Shown piece by piece: positions 51,901-62,760 of a stretch of DNA of 64,000 bases. The DNA is taken from contig CAXKVV010000206.1 in NCBI GenBank assembly GCA_964058805.1, positions 248,001 to 312,000 of the forward strand, read 5' to 3'. The notes under the pieces are model-generated. The model was not told the origin of the DNA. It did not search any database and worked only from the letters and a program-made list of their open reading frames with translations. The first letter of the stretch is position 1, and each line of letters starts with the position of its first letter. This DNA comes from Schoenoplectus triqueter. Its lineage: Eukaryota > Streptophyta > Magnoliopsida > Poales > Cyperaceae. The position numbers were made by a program, and so were the translations under genes.

Positions 51901-51966
51901 GACGAGACCGGAGAGAAGAAAAAGTAGTCCAAAAGGAACCAACAAAAGCACCGCAGGGACCGCCAT
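43023..51966 (-). CDS. LPAT2: 1-acyl-sn-glycerol-3-phosphate acyltransferase (LPAT2/3-type), 11 exons
   Basis: ER membrane enzyme that acylates lysophosphatidic acid at sn-2 to phosphatidic acid, the entry step of glycerolipid synthesis. Exons: 51966-51886, 51058-50936, 50551-50512, 50312-50239, 50160-50101, 49981-49904, 49555-49397, 47161-47036, 46602-46510, 46413-46330, 43229-43023, total 1125 nt, 374 aa (family about 375-390). The start [20 protein letters not shown] is a hydrophobic anchor. Catalytic NHxxxD motif NHRSDID (His92, Asp95); EGTR substrate motif at 172-175; third block [20 protein letters not shown] follows. C-terminal membrane segments [17 protein letters not shown] and [16 protein letters not shown], with a basic tail [10 protein letters not shown]. 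The intron after exon 9 starts with GC (AAG|GCATGG). Intron 10 is 3.1 kb of mostly MITEs, intron 7 carries a Mutator-like insertion, and a hAT-like element lies 126 bp upstream of the ATG. Confidence 0.96.
43346..43748. mobile_element. TGGCTACGGTG-family MITE, diverged copy, LPAT2 intron 10
   Basis: The left end GAGTTGGGATATGATGCTAT is mirrored by ATAACACCATAGCCCAACTC; arms pair inward (GTGCTATGAACTTGTTC / GAACGGATCCATAGCAC). Flanked by GA and TA microsatellites. Confidence 0.75.
43775..44175. mobile_element. TGGCTACGGTG-family MITE, complete copy, LPAT2 intron 10
   Basis: The left end GAGTTTGGCTACGGTGCTAC is mirrored by GTAACACCGTAGCCAAACTC, and almost the whole 401 bp folds back. The centre contains TTTAATTATTATAAGGCATT. 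Flanked by TATA-type repeats. Confidence 0.85.
44214..44629. mobile_element. Foldback MITE, GTGCTCTTAA family, copy 1, LPAT2 intron 10
   Basis: The left end AGAGTAAATGTAACGTGCTC is mirrored by GAGCACATTAGATTTACTCT. Inside, ACTCACGGAGATCATCAGTG pairs with its counterpart near 44600. A second member of the family is at 59990-60381. Confidence 0.8.
44654..45030. mobile_element. Foldback MITE, GACTATTGTGAAAAC family, LPAT2 intron 10
   Basis: GACTATTGTGAAAACATTTG at the left and CAAACATTTTCACAATAGTC at the right are near-perfect inverted repeats; GCATATCGGCTGAAAT and ATTTCAGCGGATATGC continue the stem. Bounded by TA repeats. Confidence 0.85.
45085..45471. mobile_element. TGGCTACGGTG-family MITE, complete copy, LPAT2 intron 10
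   Basis: The left end GAGTTTGGCTACGGTGCTAT is mirrored by ATAACACCGTAGCCAAACTC. It is very close in sequence to the copy at 43775-44175. Both flanks are long TA runs (45031-45084 and 45472-45520). Confidence 0.85.
45521..45931. mobile_element. Foldback MITE, AGAGATGTGTTATGATGC family, LPAT2 intron 10
   Basis: The left end AGAGATGTGTTATGATGCTT is mirrored by AGCACTATAACACATCTCT, with inner arms TGAGATTTAATATTCCGA and GATATTAAATCTCA. Followed by a CT then TA microsatellite. Confidence 0.8.
47521..48649. mobile_element. Mutator-like non-autonomous insertion in LPAT2 intron 7
   Basis: Flanked by a perfect 9-bp direct repeat TTAGCAGCA (47512-47520 and 48650-48658), the duplication size typical of Mutator. 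The subterminal regions are rich in CGATACGATAC-type repeats, and GATTTC(A)G(T)ATC(A/G)TAC occurs inverted at both ends, although not flush with the duplication. The interior has a leader-like CT-rich stretch ending CACCACCAG|GTTAGT (about 47888), possibly captured exon sequence, and a ~96-bp tandem duplication (47975-48070 and 48071-48180). No transposase frame. Confidence 0.6.
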
Positions 51967-52091
51967 GAATCAAAGCACCCGCAAAAATTGAGCGAAAATT
52001 TGGCGAAATTTGTTCTTTTTTAACCTTTTTATTTGATTTGCTTAGACGGGACTTTTGTCGCCATATCACACTTCCCTGAGGTGCGCAGGTG
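51967..52091 (-). promoter_or_regulatory. LPAT2 5' leader / proximal promoter
   Basis: Only ~125 bp separate the LPAT2 ATG from the hAT-like element at 52092-52589, so the transcription start either lies in this short stretch or the leader runs into the transposon. Confidence 0.4.
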
Positions 52092-52589
52092 TAGGGCTGT
52101 CAAAAATAACTCGTCACTAGCTCGGGTTAACAAATTGGGTCGTTAACCTCGTTAAATTAATAAATCGAGGTTGAAGCAGCTCGGCTCATTAGACTCACCT
52201 CGTTAAATTATTAATATTTATTATTTATATATTTTTATTATGAACTTTTAATATAATATAATATGTACTTAAAATATTATATTAAATTATGTGAAATATT
52301 TTATTATTAATTATTTTAATATTTTTTTATAAATTTAAATATAAAATATTTTAAAAAATATTATTAACTATTAAATTAGTATTAACGAACTAATTCAGTT
52401 AGCTCGTTAACTTAACGAATCGATTTTAAGCTAAAGATTTTGGTTCAGAAATAATTAACGAGTCAGCTCGGCTCGGCTCGTTAAACTAATGAGCCGAGTA
52501 CGAATCAGACCCAACTCGTACTCGGCTCAGCTCGTTAAACTAATGAGCCGAGCACGAATCAGGCCCAACTCGACTCGTTTACGGCCCTA
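52092..52589. mobile_element. Non-autonomous hAT-like element upstream of LPAT2
   Basis: The ends TAGGGCTGTCAAA and TTTACGGCCCTA are imperfect TIRs. Flanks CGCAGGTG and CTCAGGTG form an 8-bp duplication with one mismatch. Subterminal regions carry GCTCGTTAA/TTAACGAGC repeats and an AT-rich core. A matching single end, TTGACAGCCCTA, is at about 63762. Confidence 0.7.
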
Positions 52590-53756
52590 CTCAGGTGGTC
52601 AACGAAGAGGCAGAGTGGTTACCGATGGTGAGCGTTATCGGCTGATCGCACATGTTGCGTTGTAAAATTTTCTCCGTCCTTGTATTTATGCGTTTATGCC
52701 CGGAAATATGATATATTATGAGTTTCTCATTGTGTTTTTAAAAATCCAAAATATGACCTAAACTTTGACTGTTTGACATAATAAAGAATGTCACAGCTTT
52801 AATTTCAATATTAAAATTTAATTATCGAATCTAAACTTTTGATGTTATGTATTATCATAAAAGTTTCATCCACGTAAAATGTTTACAAACTTCAGAATTC
52901 GTTTTTTATCCAATCAAGTGGTTAGAAAATAAACACATTAAAATTAATTTACATTGATTACTACTTTCATTTATTTTTTATCACTTGATTTAATGTATAA
53001 TGAACTAAAAAAATAATAAACGCTTGTACAGACACATTCCAATAAAACTAATGATTTTGAAATTTTCAAAAATTGAAATTATTTGTTGAAAGTTTCCAGA
53101 TATATTTTCATTTCATGTGAGTTGTGAGTTGTGACCTTAAACTTGTTGGGATGGATTTCTGTTCTTTTGTAATTCTTCTAATATTTTTTTTGTGTGTGTG
53201 CTTAACGTACTGATATAATTTTTATGTTATTTTGAATGGTAGAGAGAAAAGAGATTTGATAACCAAAAAAATAATATATATAGATGGAAGAATAAGCAAG
53301 AATTATATTAAATTCACATATCTACAAAAAATTGTTTTGAACTTATAATAGTATTATGACTGAGACTTGAAGTTGGCTACTCAAGCTGCAAGTTTTAATT
53401 ACCGAGTGTTTCCGTGCAGAGATAAAATAAAAATAAAAAAAGAGGTAGAAGTTGTTCGCTTCTAATGTGATTCTGTGAAAGATAAAAAAATTAATCTCCT
53501 TGTGTACTTTTTTTTTCTTTCAGTTATCTTCCTGACTGGAGTTAGAAATTATTGGCAAAAGAAAAACACAAAAAAAAAAAAAAAGTACAATGCAATGCAA
53601 TTACGGAAATACAATTCACTTTGCTTTACTCGAGACAGATCAGATACAAAGAATAATACAATGTAGTTAATTATTGCAAAAGAAAACTAAAACTTAAAAC
53701 ATTATTATACACAAAAAAGAACAAACAAATATATTCACCAAATCATTAGCTGTATT
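52590..53756. other. Intergenic DNA between LPAT2 and the GH17 gene
   Basis: Probably holds distal LPAT2 promoter sequence and the GH17 3' UTR (near 53756). AT-rich; an A15-like tract at 53570-53584. No gene seen. Confidence 0.45.
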
Positions 53757-56700
53757 TCAAAGAACAATCACCAAAAGAGGAACAATTGCAACCAGTCCCC
53801 AAGAGTATCCAATCAACCGCAAACTGGTACCCAAACTTTCCTCTATCATGACTATAAATCTACAACTAGAAGTAGACGGATTCTCCGTCGTCACTGTTGC
53901 AAGACTGTTGAAGTCACAAGCTCTCTGATCCTGATCATTCATCTGGTAATAGCTGTTAAATGCATAAGATATGTTTCCCCTCGCATCAAGATCACTACAC
54001 GAAGTCTTGTAACCGAGGCTCGAGCAATCTCCTTTGGCACATGCGTAGCTAACACCTGGTGCAACATTTTGGTTGTCTAAGCCTATAGACGGCTTCAAGA
54101 TGCACCACTTTCGGTCCAGGTATTTTACTCCCTTCGCCGCCACAAGTCTACCTGTGATCATGTGTGTTAAAAATAGCTTGGTATATGTAGGATATGATAC
54201 GATCAATCTCCGGCAAATATATATCAGTTTATCTTCTTGATAAGATATTGACTATAAGAATTAAACCATTGAAATCATCAATCGTGTGAGCTAAGCAAAA
54301 CTAATTAATAGTATCAAACGATCTAAACATGTACCTGTAGTATTGCTAGCAGTTAAACTCAGTTGATATTTCGGCGTACCATCATAATAGAAAATGCCCC
54401 AATGCCTTTCAAAATTTCCAGGCAGTATGCTCTTTTGATCTTCATCTATGAGGCTAAATAGATATGCATCTATGGGTCCCGGGCGCAACGGTGTACCCTG
54501 GTTGGACGTGACGTGATTTACCAGTCCCTGGTTGAATTGGCGTGCATATTGTAGGTTTGCATTCATGTCCCCGTCAGTCGGCCACCCAATTTCTCCCACT
54601 ATTATTGATAGATTACCTGAATTTAAGATTTTTCTCCTCATTAGATATTTTTGAGCTCTGTAGTTGTACTACATATATGTACCGGTACAAATAAAATTCC
54701 CCTAGGCTGTGCTCCAGAGTTTAAAGAAAATGGAAAGGAACTGAATGAAATGGAATAGGAGGAGAAAGGGATCAGTCATTCTTCAAGTACTGTAAGCAGC
54801 ATACAGTCTCCTCAAAATCTTGTGCAAACCTTTTTGGTACTTAGTTGCGTACCATCAGTAACCGTACAACTGGCCCAAAAAATACCACCATATTGTAAAT
54901 TACAACATGATACAACTATCTGCCAACTCGAGAAATGGTACCAAACAGTACTTCAGGTATCAGAAAGAGCATGATAATATAGACTAATTCTATACTGTGA
55001 TCATCATACCAGTCAACTCGACACTCCATTATGACAAGTTGAATACAACAAACATGTCAGAAATTAAACTCATTCACTTACCGAATCCATTCTTGCGAAG
55101 TGCAGACAATAAAGTGTCATGATTAGCATCCAACACATTCATATAAGTAATAGAGCCATCTACCACCGGGGAAGCCGAACCTTGAAAGAATGCATAATCC
55201 AGTGGGAAGTTTGGGTCATTGTAAAGACTTATGAAGGGATATATGTTCACCATGATCGGGGCATTATTGTCATTCAGGAAGCTTACAATCTGCATCATTA
55301 ATCCATGGATGTCAGACCTGAAGTCTCCGTCCGAGGGTTTACCAGTCGAGGAGGTATACACATCGGCATTGAGCGGTACAGTGACCTTGACTTGATTTCC
55401 AAGGCCGGCTTTTATAAGAGCTGCTTGAACATTTTGCATAGCTGGATAGGTGATATTTAGGAAACTACCGTTGTATGTCTGCAGAAATGGCTCGTTTCCA
55501 ACTGCGACGTATCTGTCAGATAAAAGAAAAGGGAATTTTAGTTATGGATTGCTAGTTATTGTATTGACAGTACAATAGTATTTCTTTTTATTTTGAGTTT
55601 ACTAAATGCGAACCGTGCATTTAAGTTGTACCGATAAATCATGAAAATTTTAACTACCTTCATCCATTTTCAAACCGCTTGATCTATTATGAGATGAACT
55701 CTAAAAATCATGAAAATTTACAAGTATATATCATGAATATCAACAAGTTGTTGATAAACAGTTTGAATTTAAAATCAGATGTCAAATTTTGAAATTTATA
55801 ATATCTTGTGGCAGAAAAAAAACTTTTGAAATTGAAATCCTGATATAATATGAGAATAGAGAATTATCCATATCTCAGAACAGAGATTATCTTAGTGGAT
55901 GAATTTGCATGAAGTACGGCAATATATTTAATGACCAGATGTATAGTTGTATTTTACTGTAACTGGAGAACGAAGATTTTACCAAGTACGTATACCTAAC
56001 TATTTTTAGGGAAGGATGCAGGATTTTGATAGGGGACAGTTATCAGATTGTAATAGCTTATCAGGTTTTCATTAACTAATTGGGTACTAAATAAAAAATT
56101 AATAATTTAATAAATATTCTTACCTAATAAAAAATTATTAAAATAGTAACAAAATAAAACTCAAAATAATAAATAATCAAGTTGATGCAGAAATTTTTCG
56201 TCCACGGAACTTTATATTTTGATATCTTTGCATAATTATTTTATTATGTATGATATTAAATATTTTACCAAAAAATATTATTTTTCAAAATCAAGGGATC
56301 CACCCCCGACTATTCCTGCTAATTTTTAGTTGCATGATAAGATTGAATTCATATCAATGATTTCAAATGAAGTAACGCTAAATTGCAGAGAATGCATGTT
56401 TGATAGCATTTTCGGACATCTACGGGTCCACCAATTATTTGATAAAAATTCAGTGACCTAAGATAATTTTAAGTGGAAAGAATTTATTGTATAACAACAG
56501 ACCTATCTACTATTATTAACAAAATTATTGAAGATATGATTTGAAATTCCATATTTGTGGCACACAAGTAGAAAATAAGATAAATAAAATAATTGTTAGT
56601 ACGGTTCAGCCTTTAACGTGAAGTCCTAAGTAATATCATGGTATGATACAATAGTGACAATATTATAATAAAAAGAGAACAACATTTTGACACAATATAT

Positions 56701-57813
56701 AGAGAAATATACGGAAAAAATCATAATTAACAAAATCGTTGTACTTAGAACCTGTGTTAGGACCTGGGACAATAGTTGGTGATTTGTTGTCACCAAAATG
56801 TCCCACGATTACATGTTGGTGTTGCTTTTTAAAAAAAAAAATATTATTACAAAAAAGAAAAGAAATCCAAATACAACCTACTTATTTTTATCATTGCTTT
56901 TTTCTATATTTTTATCAAGAAAGAAATAAAAATGCCACTCCTGAGTACTGACAGAGATTTGATATTGACTCCGCAATAAGGTAATAAATGCTAATTCCGA
57001 AATCCTTTAAAAATGAGATCAACTTTAAGCTATACAAGACTTAATAGTTTTTTTTTCTGTAAAATATGATATATTATCAGGAAAGAAGTAAATGTTAACA
57101 GGACTTGTCATGAGTCATGACAGATACTTGACATTGACCCGATATTGACTTCCCAATATGAAAATAAATGCCAACTTCTAAACCCTTTCAGAAACGAATA
57201 TCAACTTCAACTACAACAAGACCTTAAAGAGCCGTTATTTTCTTCATATCCTACCGTCCGCGTATGAGGTACCATTGCATCAACAATGCAACTGTCAAAC
57301 TGTCAATTATATGAGGCAAATATTTGATGGGCAATGAAGAAGTAAAATTAATCACAATTAACCGTTAACTTCGCCACTATATCTCACAACTTAAGAAACA
57401 AAAAGAAAATGCAACAAACGTTCAACAAGAGCAAACGGTACAGAAAAGTTTAGTAGATCAAGAGAGATAGAGAGACTTGATAACCTGACATCAACCCCGT
57501 CGTTGATGAACTTCGATACATTCTTCGAGACCCAGTTCTCGGCGGTCTTTTCATTGCCTGCTAACCCACTAAGCAAATCGTTCGGTATCCCGACCATGAC
57601 CTGGATGCTGGTCTTCTTCAAGGCCTCCATGATCGCCTCATCAGCCTCAAAAAGCTTCACCTTTTGGATTCCATTATCTTTCAGCATCTGTACCACTATG
57701 CCAGGTGGCAACGGGTGGCTCGCTTGAATGCCCCAGTTCGCTCCAATGGCTGATGCACACGCCAGCGAGCACAAGAACGACAACACATAGAGGACTCCGC
57801 ACAGGATTGCCAT
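53757..57813 (-). CDS. Glucan endo-1,3-beta-glucosidase, GH17 + X8 (CBM43), GPI-anchored type, 4 exons
   Basis: Secreted beta-1,3-glucanase likely acting on callose at the cell surface or plasmodesmata. Exons 57813-57485, 55512-55082, 54616-54335, 54151-53757 total 1437 nt, 478 aa. Signal peptide about 1-21 ([20 protein letters not shown]). GH17 domain begins [22 protein letters not shown] carries the acid/base Glu117, and [10 protein letters not shown] the nucleophile Glu262; both are intact. X8 domain starts at KWCILKP (about 362) with spaced Cys residues ([22 protein letters not shown]). The C-terminal hydrophobic tail [14 protein letters not shown] after a Ser/Thr-rich stretch fits a GPI-anchor signal. 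N-glycosylation sites include NGS and NIT. The closest Arabidopsis relatives I recall are At4g31140 and At5g58090. Intron 1 is 1.97 kb and contains a hAT-like MITE. Confidence 0.96.
56006..56310. mobile_element. hAT-like MITE, second copy of the GGGGCGGATCC family, GH17 intron 1
   Basis: Reverse-complement relative of 17851-18280. It begins TAGGGAAGGATGCAGG and ends GGGATCCACCCCCG, and shares ATTTTGATATCTTTGCATAA and TTAGTTAATG/CATTAACTAA blocks. It is shorter and more diverged than the first copy. Confidence 0.65.
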
Positions 57814-59475
57814 GGTGTAATTAACTCTAGAGCTATCTCTCTGTTTCTAGAAACAGAGGAGAGCCAAGGAAGCGTGAATTTCAAGTAGTATTTATTAGAG
57901 ATGGTATAAAGGAGTGAGTGAACCTGAGTTTAAAGAACTAGAAAGTATATACTAAACAATGGAAGGACCAGTAGCATACATGCATCAATTTTAGATATAG
58001 TAAGAAAAGATAAAAGTTATTAAGTGGAAATCTGTGGAAGAAGAGAGGGGATGGCCACAAAAGAGAGAGGGGGATGGAGCTAGAGAACAAGAGATCAGGG
58101 AAAAAGAGCGTCGTTATTAAGGGGACAAGTGTGGAGAGAAAATCCAGAAAAGGGGGATAAGTACCCATAAGTTATGCTTGTGACAAGGACAGATGCGAAA
58201 CCAAAGGGTTAAGCAATGGATATAGCGTAGCACTAATTAAAAACTGAGAACAGACAGGAAAGCCGGCACCGGCTTATAAACAGAGTATCAGAACAGAAGC
58301 TTGTTTAGGCGAGAATAAAGGGCGCTCGCTCTCTAAAGCGAGGTCTTGAAACACTACTAAACTATACAGTGAAACGGCTTGCAACGAGGACGGATCCATG
58401 TGCAGACGGGGACAGCTATCTTGAATTTTTTTTAAATATTTTTGTAACTATATATATTTTCAGAAACATTAAAAATATATTTATATTGAAGAAAAAAAAT
58501 TTAATTTTATCCTCCGAAAAAAATATAAATTTTATTTCTCTCTGAATTAAAATCTGAATCTGCCTCTTGACTTCTACTGCTGGTAAATGCTAATTCAGTA
58601 AATTCTCCTTTCATATTTGTCTTTGAATGACTTTCCTAGGGTGACCTTAAAAAATATAAAAATATCAAACGGGTTCTGGGTAAAATGAGAAATACTTGGC
58701 GTGTCCTTTAAGTATGTTGGACAGCCACATAGGTAGCCCCACCTCTTCTTGAATATTTTTCATGATTCTATTTTTTTTTTTGTTGAAGAAATGATTCTAT
58801 TGTTCCGTTTATATAGCTTAAGGAGGGGTTGGATTTATGATATTTTATATTTTAATATGGGGGGGGGGATTAACGTTGTCTTTTTCCTTAAGTTTTTATC
58901 TTTATTATTATTATTTTTGGAAGGAAAAACAGGGTTCATGAAACTGCAAGAAGAAATGGTTTGAAAGCAACCACTGCTCCATTAACAGAAAAAAGACATG
59001 AGAAAGAGAAAAGTCATACAAGGTTATGGAGGCAAGGGATCAGTTCTGAAGTGGAACAGAGTTAAAGCATGAAGCATCCAGTGTTTCATCATTCATTTTT
59101 AAAAGGGTCTTATTGTTTAGTACAATATTTTTTGAAGTTCTTGGTTGGATGCAAAATATTTTGGTCGGCGCGTATATAAATTTCGATTTATATAATTGAT
59201 GCTTGTCCGTATGTTAGAAAATCGGACGTATATAAGATGTATAGTAATAAATTGATTTTATTTGTATTAAGATAATATAATTATTATGTATTCAAATTTG
59301 GACATACATGGTTGTAGATGAATTCAGGACGAGCTACACGTCTAATTAGATGAACAAAATCATTAAATATTGTAAACTACCCTTGAAATAAAAAAGTAAA
59401 TTGCTAAGTGTGCCCTACGTGCATTAAACTTGAATATTGGTTATCTTTCAATTAGTCATCAAACTTATCGTATGA
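57814..59475. other. GH17 promoter region and intergenic DNA
   Basis: Upstream of the GH17 ATG on the minus strand. GA-rich/CT-rich tracts at 58030-58140 could be leader or promoter sequence. Beyond ~58400 it is AT-rich with no gene recognised. Confidence 0.4.
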
Positions 59476-59534
59476 TGGTTTCGAACGATGGGAGGTGTTA
59501 TTCACATTGGTTTCGAACGATGGGAGGTGTTATT

Positions 59535-59590
<56 letters not shown>
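59476..59590. repeat. 32-bp tandem duplication followed by a (TA)n microsatellite
   Basis: TGGTTTCGAACGATGGGAGG and the following 12 bases occur twice head to tail (59476-59507 and 59508-59539) with no difference, then a TA run of about 50 bp. Confidence 0.9.
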
Positions 59591-59596
<6 letters not shown>

Positions 59597-59989
59597 GGTT
59601 ATGGTACTTTGCAAGCACAAAGTGTTGTGTGTTTTGCGCTCTATTTTTAATTTTAAGTCAAAAATGATCGATCCAAATCGCTCAATCTAATCTCCATATC
59701 AAAATCTATTAGTAAACCAAATTTTATATTTTTTGAAATTTATTTGCTATTTTTTTGGATAGGGGAAAAACCATCATTTTTGGATGAACCGAAATTCTCA
59801 GATCAAGTCATTTTCTACTCATCAGAAAAAATAGCAAAAAAAATCTAAAAAATATAAAATTTGGTTTACTAATATATTTTTATATGAAAATTAGATTGAA
59901 CGGTTCGGATCAATTATTTCTGACTTGGAATTAAAAATAGAACACAAACCACACAACGCCTATGTGCTTTGCAAAGCACCATAGTCGGA
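59597..59989. mobile_element. Foldback MITE, GGTACTTTGC family
   Basis: Left-end TATGGTACTTTGCAAGCAC is mirrored by GTGCTTTGCAAAGCACCATA; inner arms AATGATCGATCCAAATCG and CGGTTCGGATCAATTATT continue the stem. Related in end sequence to the copy at 45521-45931. Confidence 0.75.
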
Positions 59990-60381
59990 CTACAGTGAGC
60001 TTAAGCTCACGGAAGTCCTCTGTGAGCTTAGTTCAAAAAATATATCAAATGATCTCCAAATTTTAATTTTTCACTCTCATTAAATTCTTCATATTGAAAC
60101 CTTATGGGTACAAAAATTTAGGATATTTTGAGTTTTCTAAGTTACTCTTTTCAATTTTTGAAAATCAGCTCCAAAAAATAATAAAATATTTAATGTTTGT
60201 ATATTATTTTCAAAAATTAAAAAAAGCGACTTAAAAAATTTTAAACATCCCAAATTTTTGCACCCCATAAGATTTCAATATGAAAAATTTATTGAGATTG
60301 AAAAATTAAAATTTGAAGATCATTTGATATATTTTTTGAGCTAAGCTCCGGAGGTCTTCCGTGAGCTTAAACTCACCGTAG
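59990..60381. mobile_element. Foldback MITE, GTGAGCTTAA family, copy 2
   Basis: CTACAGTGAGCTTAAGCTCA at the left is mirrored by TGAGCTTAAACTCACCGTAG. Internal sequence (ATATATCAAATGATCTCCAA) matches 44214-44629. It abuts the preceding MITE directly and is followed by a ~50-bp TA run. Confidence 0.8.
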
Positions 60382-60384
60382 ATT

Positions 60385-60436
<52 letters not shown>

Positions 60437-61240
60437 CCCAAATTATTTTTTTAACTATTACATCATTTCTAATTAAATCTGAAATAATTATATAATAAAT
60501 TTTTAATGAAATCTGAAGTGATAACTCTTTAAATATATGTGTTACAACGAGTATTAAAAGTATAATATAAAAATATAGGTGAAGCCCGTTTCTTCAAAAA
60601 AGAAAAGAAAAGTACTATTGGTTATCTATCATAATTAAGACACGTGAATCTACCGTTTTTAGATTTCTTAAATTTATGCAAGGCATAAATAACTATAAAA
60701 TAATTCAAATTTAATGCACGGACTGTGTAAGGAAAAAAAGATAAATCTATAATTTATTATATAATTTATTTGTTTAACTTGAGTAGTGTTTTCTATGATA
60801 TCAATGAATGCACATATAGTCGGATATATACAGGAACTATCATTAAGTATCAATATCAGCTTGAATTTTATCTCCATTTCACGATTAAATTAAAATTTTC
60901 ATATCATTACATCCTACAACCAAAGTCTAATATATTCGGTATTTGTAAAGCATATTATGATTAAGTATGATCATTGTGAGCACAACTTTAATGTAAAATT
61001 GTAAATCTAACTTTCATAAATCATCCATATGAAATTTTACAAAAATATCATTAATTTAAAATACAAAATTACACGTGTTTTCAGTTTCGATATAGAGCAT
61101 GATTTGAGTCAACTCAAATCATAAAAGTCATTAAAACCCCGTTGTTTAAAAGATAAAGTTGTTTGATGAAAAGGCTAAACAAATTTAAAATTGGTCCAAA
61201 CTTGATAGATGTTTATCTCAAAGTGAGGATGGATTACTTG
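60382..61240. other. AT-rich intergenic DNA
   Basis: TA microsatellite to about 60432, then nothing recognised up to the LTR. A copy of GCACGGACTGTGTA at about 60716 resembles a motif repeated in the retrotransposon downstream. Confidence 0.45.
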
Positions 61241-61565
61241 TGTTGAAATGACTCTACGCGGTTCGTATGACTCTATATACGGATCATATGTCTACACCGC
61301 CAAACATGATATGAAAGGCAACAGCTGACCTCTATATTTATTATATTGATTATGTTTCTATTTTTAGAAAATTTCCTTGAGTATCAAGTCTCTCCCTCTA
61401 TATATTTACTCTCTCTCCCTCTCCTATTTTATCTATTGAAAAAAGAAGAAATAAAAAGGGGTGCGTGTGGAGAACATAGGTACTAAATTGGTAACGAACC
61501 TCGTTAAATCTTGTGTCTGACTTAATACACACGGACTGTGTACTTTACTTATACACATTTTAACA
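61241..61565 (+). repeat. 5' LTR of a Copia-type retrotransposon
   Basis: Starts TGTTGAAATG and ends TTTTAACA, so it has TG...CA ends inside a TGTT/AACA inverted repeat. It is followed at once by TGGTATCAGAGC (61566), the primer-binding site complementary to initiator tRNA-Met. Length 325 bp. No second LTR is found in the window. Confidence 0.85.
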
Positions 61566-62760
61566 TGGTATCAGAGCATGTCTAGATCTAAGAACTAGCA
61601 ATGGCTGATGATATTCTGAAGACGGGAGGAGGGAAGGACCAAGACCACGGCGTCGACATGACACTTCTTCAAGCCTTATTGGAAGATGCATGACTCAATT
61701 GTATAAGGTTTGATTCTCAACTCTCTCGACTCAAGTCTTATTGGGAATTTTCACCAATATTCTACTACAAATGAGGTATGGAATGTCTTGGCTATCACTT
61801 TCTTTGACGAAAGTGATTCTTCTCAAATCTATAACCTTCAACAAAGGGTCCACAAAATGAAACAAACAAGTGGTTCGTTGGAGAAGTATTACAATGAGGT
61901 GCAAGGGCTTTGGAAGGAAATCGATTTTCGAAGGCCAAATCCTATGGTATGTGATGTGGACATTGAAAATCATAACTCATGGGTTCAAGAGGATCAGGTA
62001 TATAAATTTCTAACCGGATAGCACTCGAGTAGATATTATCCAAATTGTGCCCCTACCAACTCTCAAGAAAGCATATGCCTGGGTCAGACAAGAAGAGATG
62101 AGGCAAAACATGATGTGCGGCAACGATAATACTTGTAACCCTGCTATCATGACGATGAAGCATACGGACTGTGCACCAGAGGTATCTCTCTTTCAAATCT
62201 AAAACAAAATAGGGAAAGAATGTTGAAGGAGGGTGCGGTCATTGCTACAATCCAAGGCACACCAAGAAAACTTACTTTAAGTTGCATGGATATCCAGATT
62301 GGTGGCATGATTTGAAAGAGAAAAAGGCCGCAGGGAACAAGAAGGAACAAGGTGGTCAGACGCACCTAGTAGGATGTACGGACTGAGTACTCAGGTATAC
62401 GGACTGTGCAGAAGACAACACATGCCAAGTATCATTGACACTTGCGACTTATGTCAAAGGTACAGACAAGTCTGTTGAAATAGGTAATGCTCTTGTCACA
62501 CAAAATAAAAAAAAGGGTAATAGATTCAGAAGCAACCGACCACATAAATTATTTGGAGTCAGATCTTGATAAGATTGGAAAATCCAACCGAAAAGAAATT
62601 GTGAATGCAAATGGAGTTCCCTCTCAGGTTATGGGATCAGAAATTGTTAATGTGACTGGATCATTATGTTTAAAAGTTACTCTACTTGTCCCCTTGAGTA
62701 TTATTGAATTTATGAATCATTCTGAGTTCATGACTGAAATTGTGAAACTTCATAATATAT
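61566..62760 (+). mobile_element. Truncated, decayed Copia retrotransposon (gag and protease remnants)
   Basis: After the primer-binding site an ATG at 61602 opens a short gag start (MADDILKTGGG) that soon stops. In another frame 61710-62021 carries a UBN2/Copia-gag block (NEVWNVLAITFFDESDSSQI, SGSLEKYYNEVQGLWKEID). Further fragments follow in shifted frames: AYAWVRQEEMRQNMM (about 62067) and a zinc-knuckle region GCGHCYNPRHTKKTYFKLHG (about 62232). Near 62520 the protease motif reads VIDSEATDH where Copia proteases have DSGATDH, so the active-site Gly is lost. Homology ends near 62760; integrase, reverse transcriptase and 3' LTR are absent. Non-functional. Confidence 0.85.

Noticed and set aside
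60770..60964. Open frame on the plus strand before the LTR
   Set aside because: Composition reflects AT-rich DNA; no domain and no splice or promoter context.
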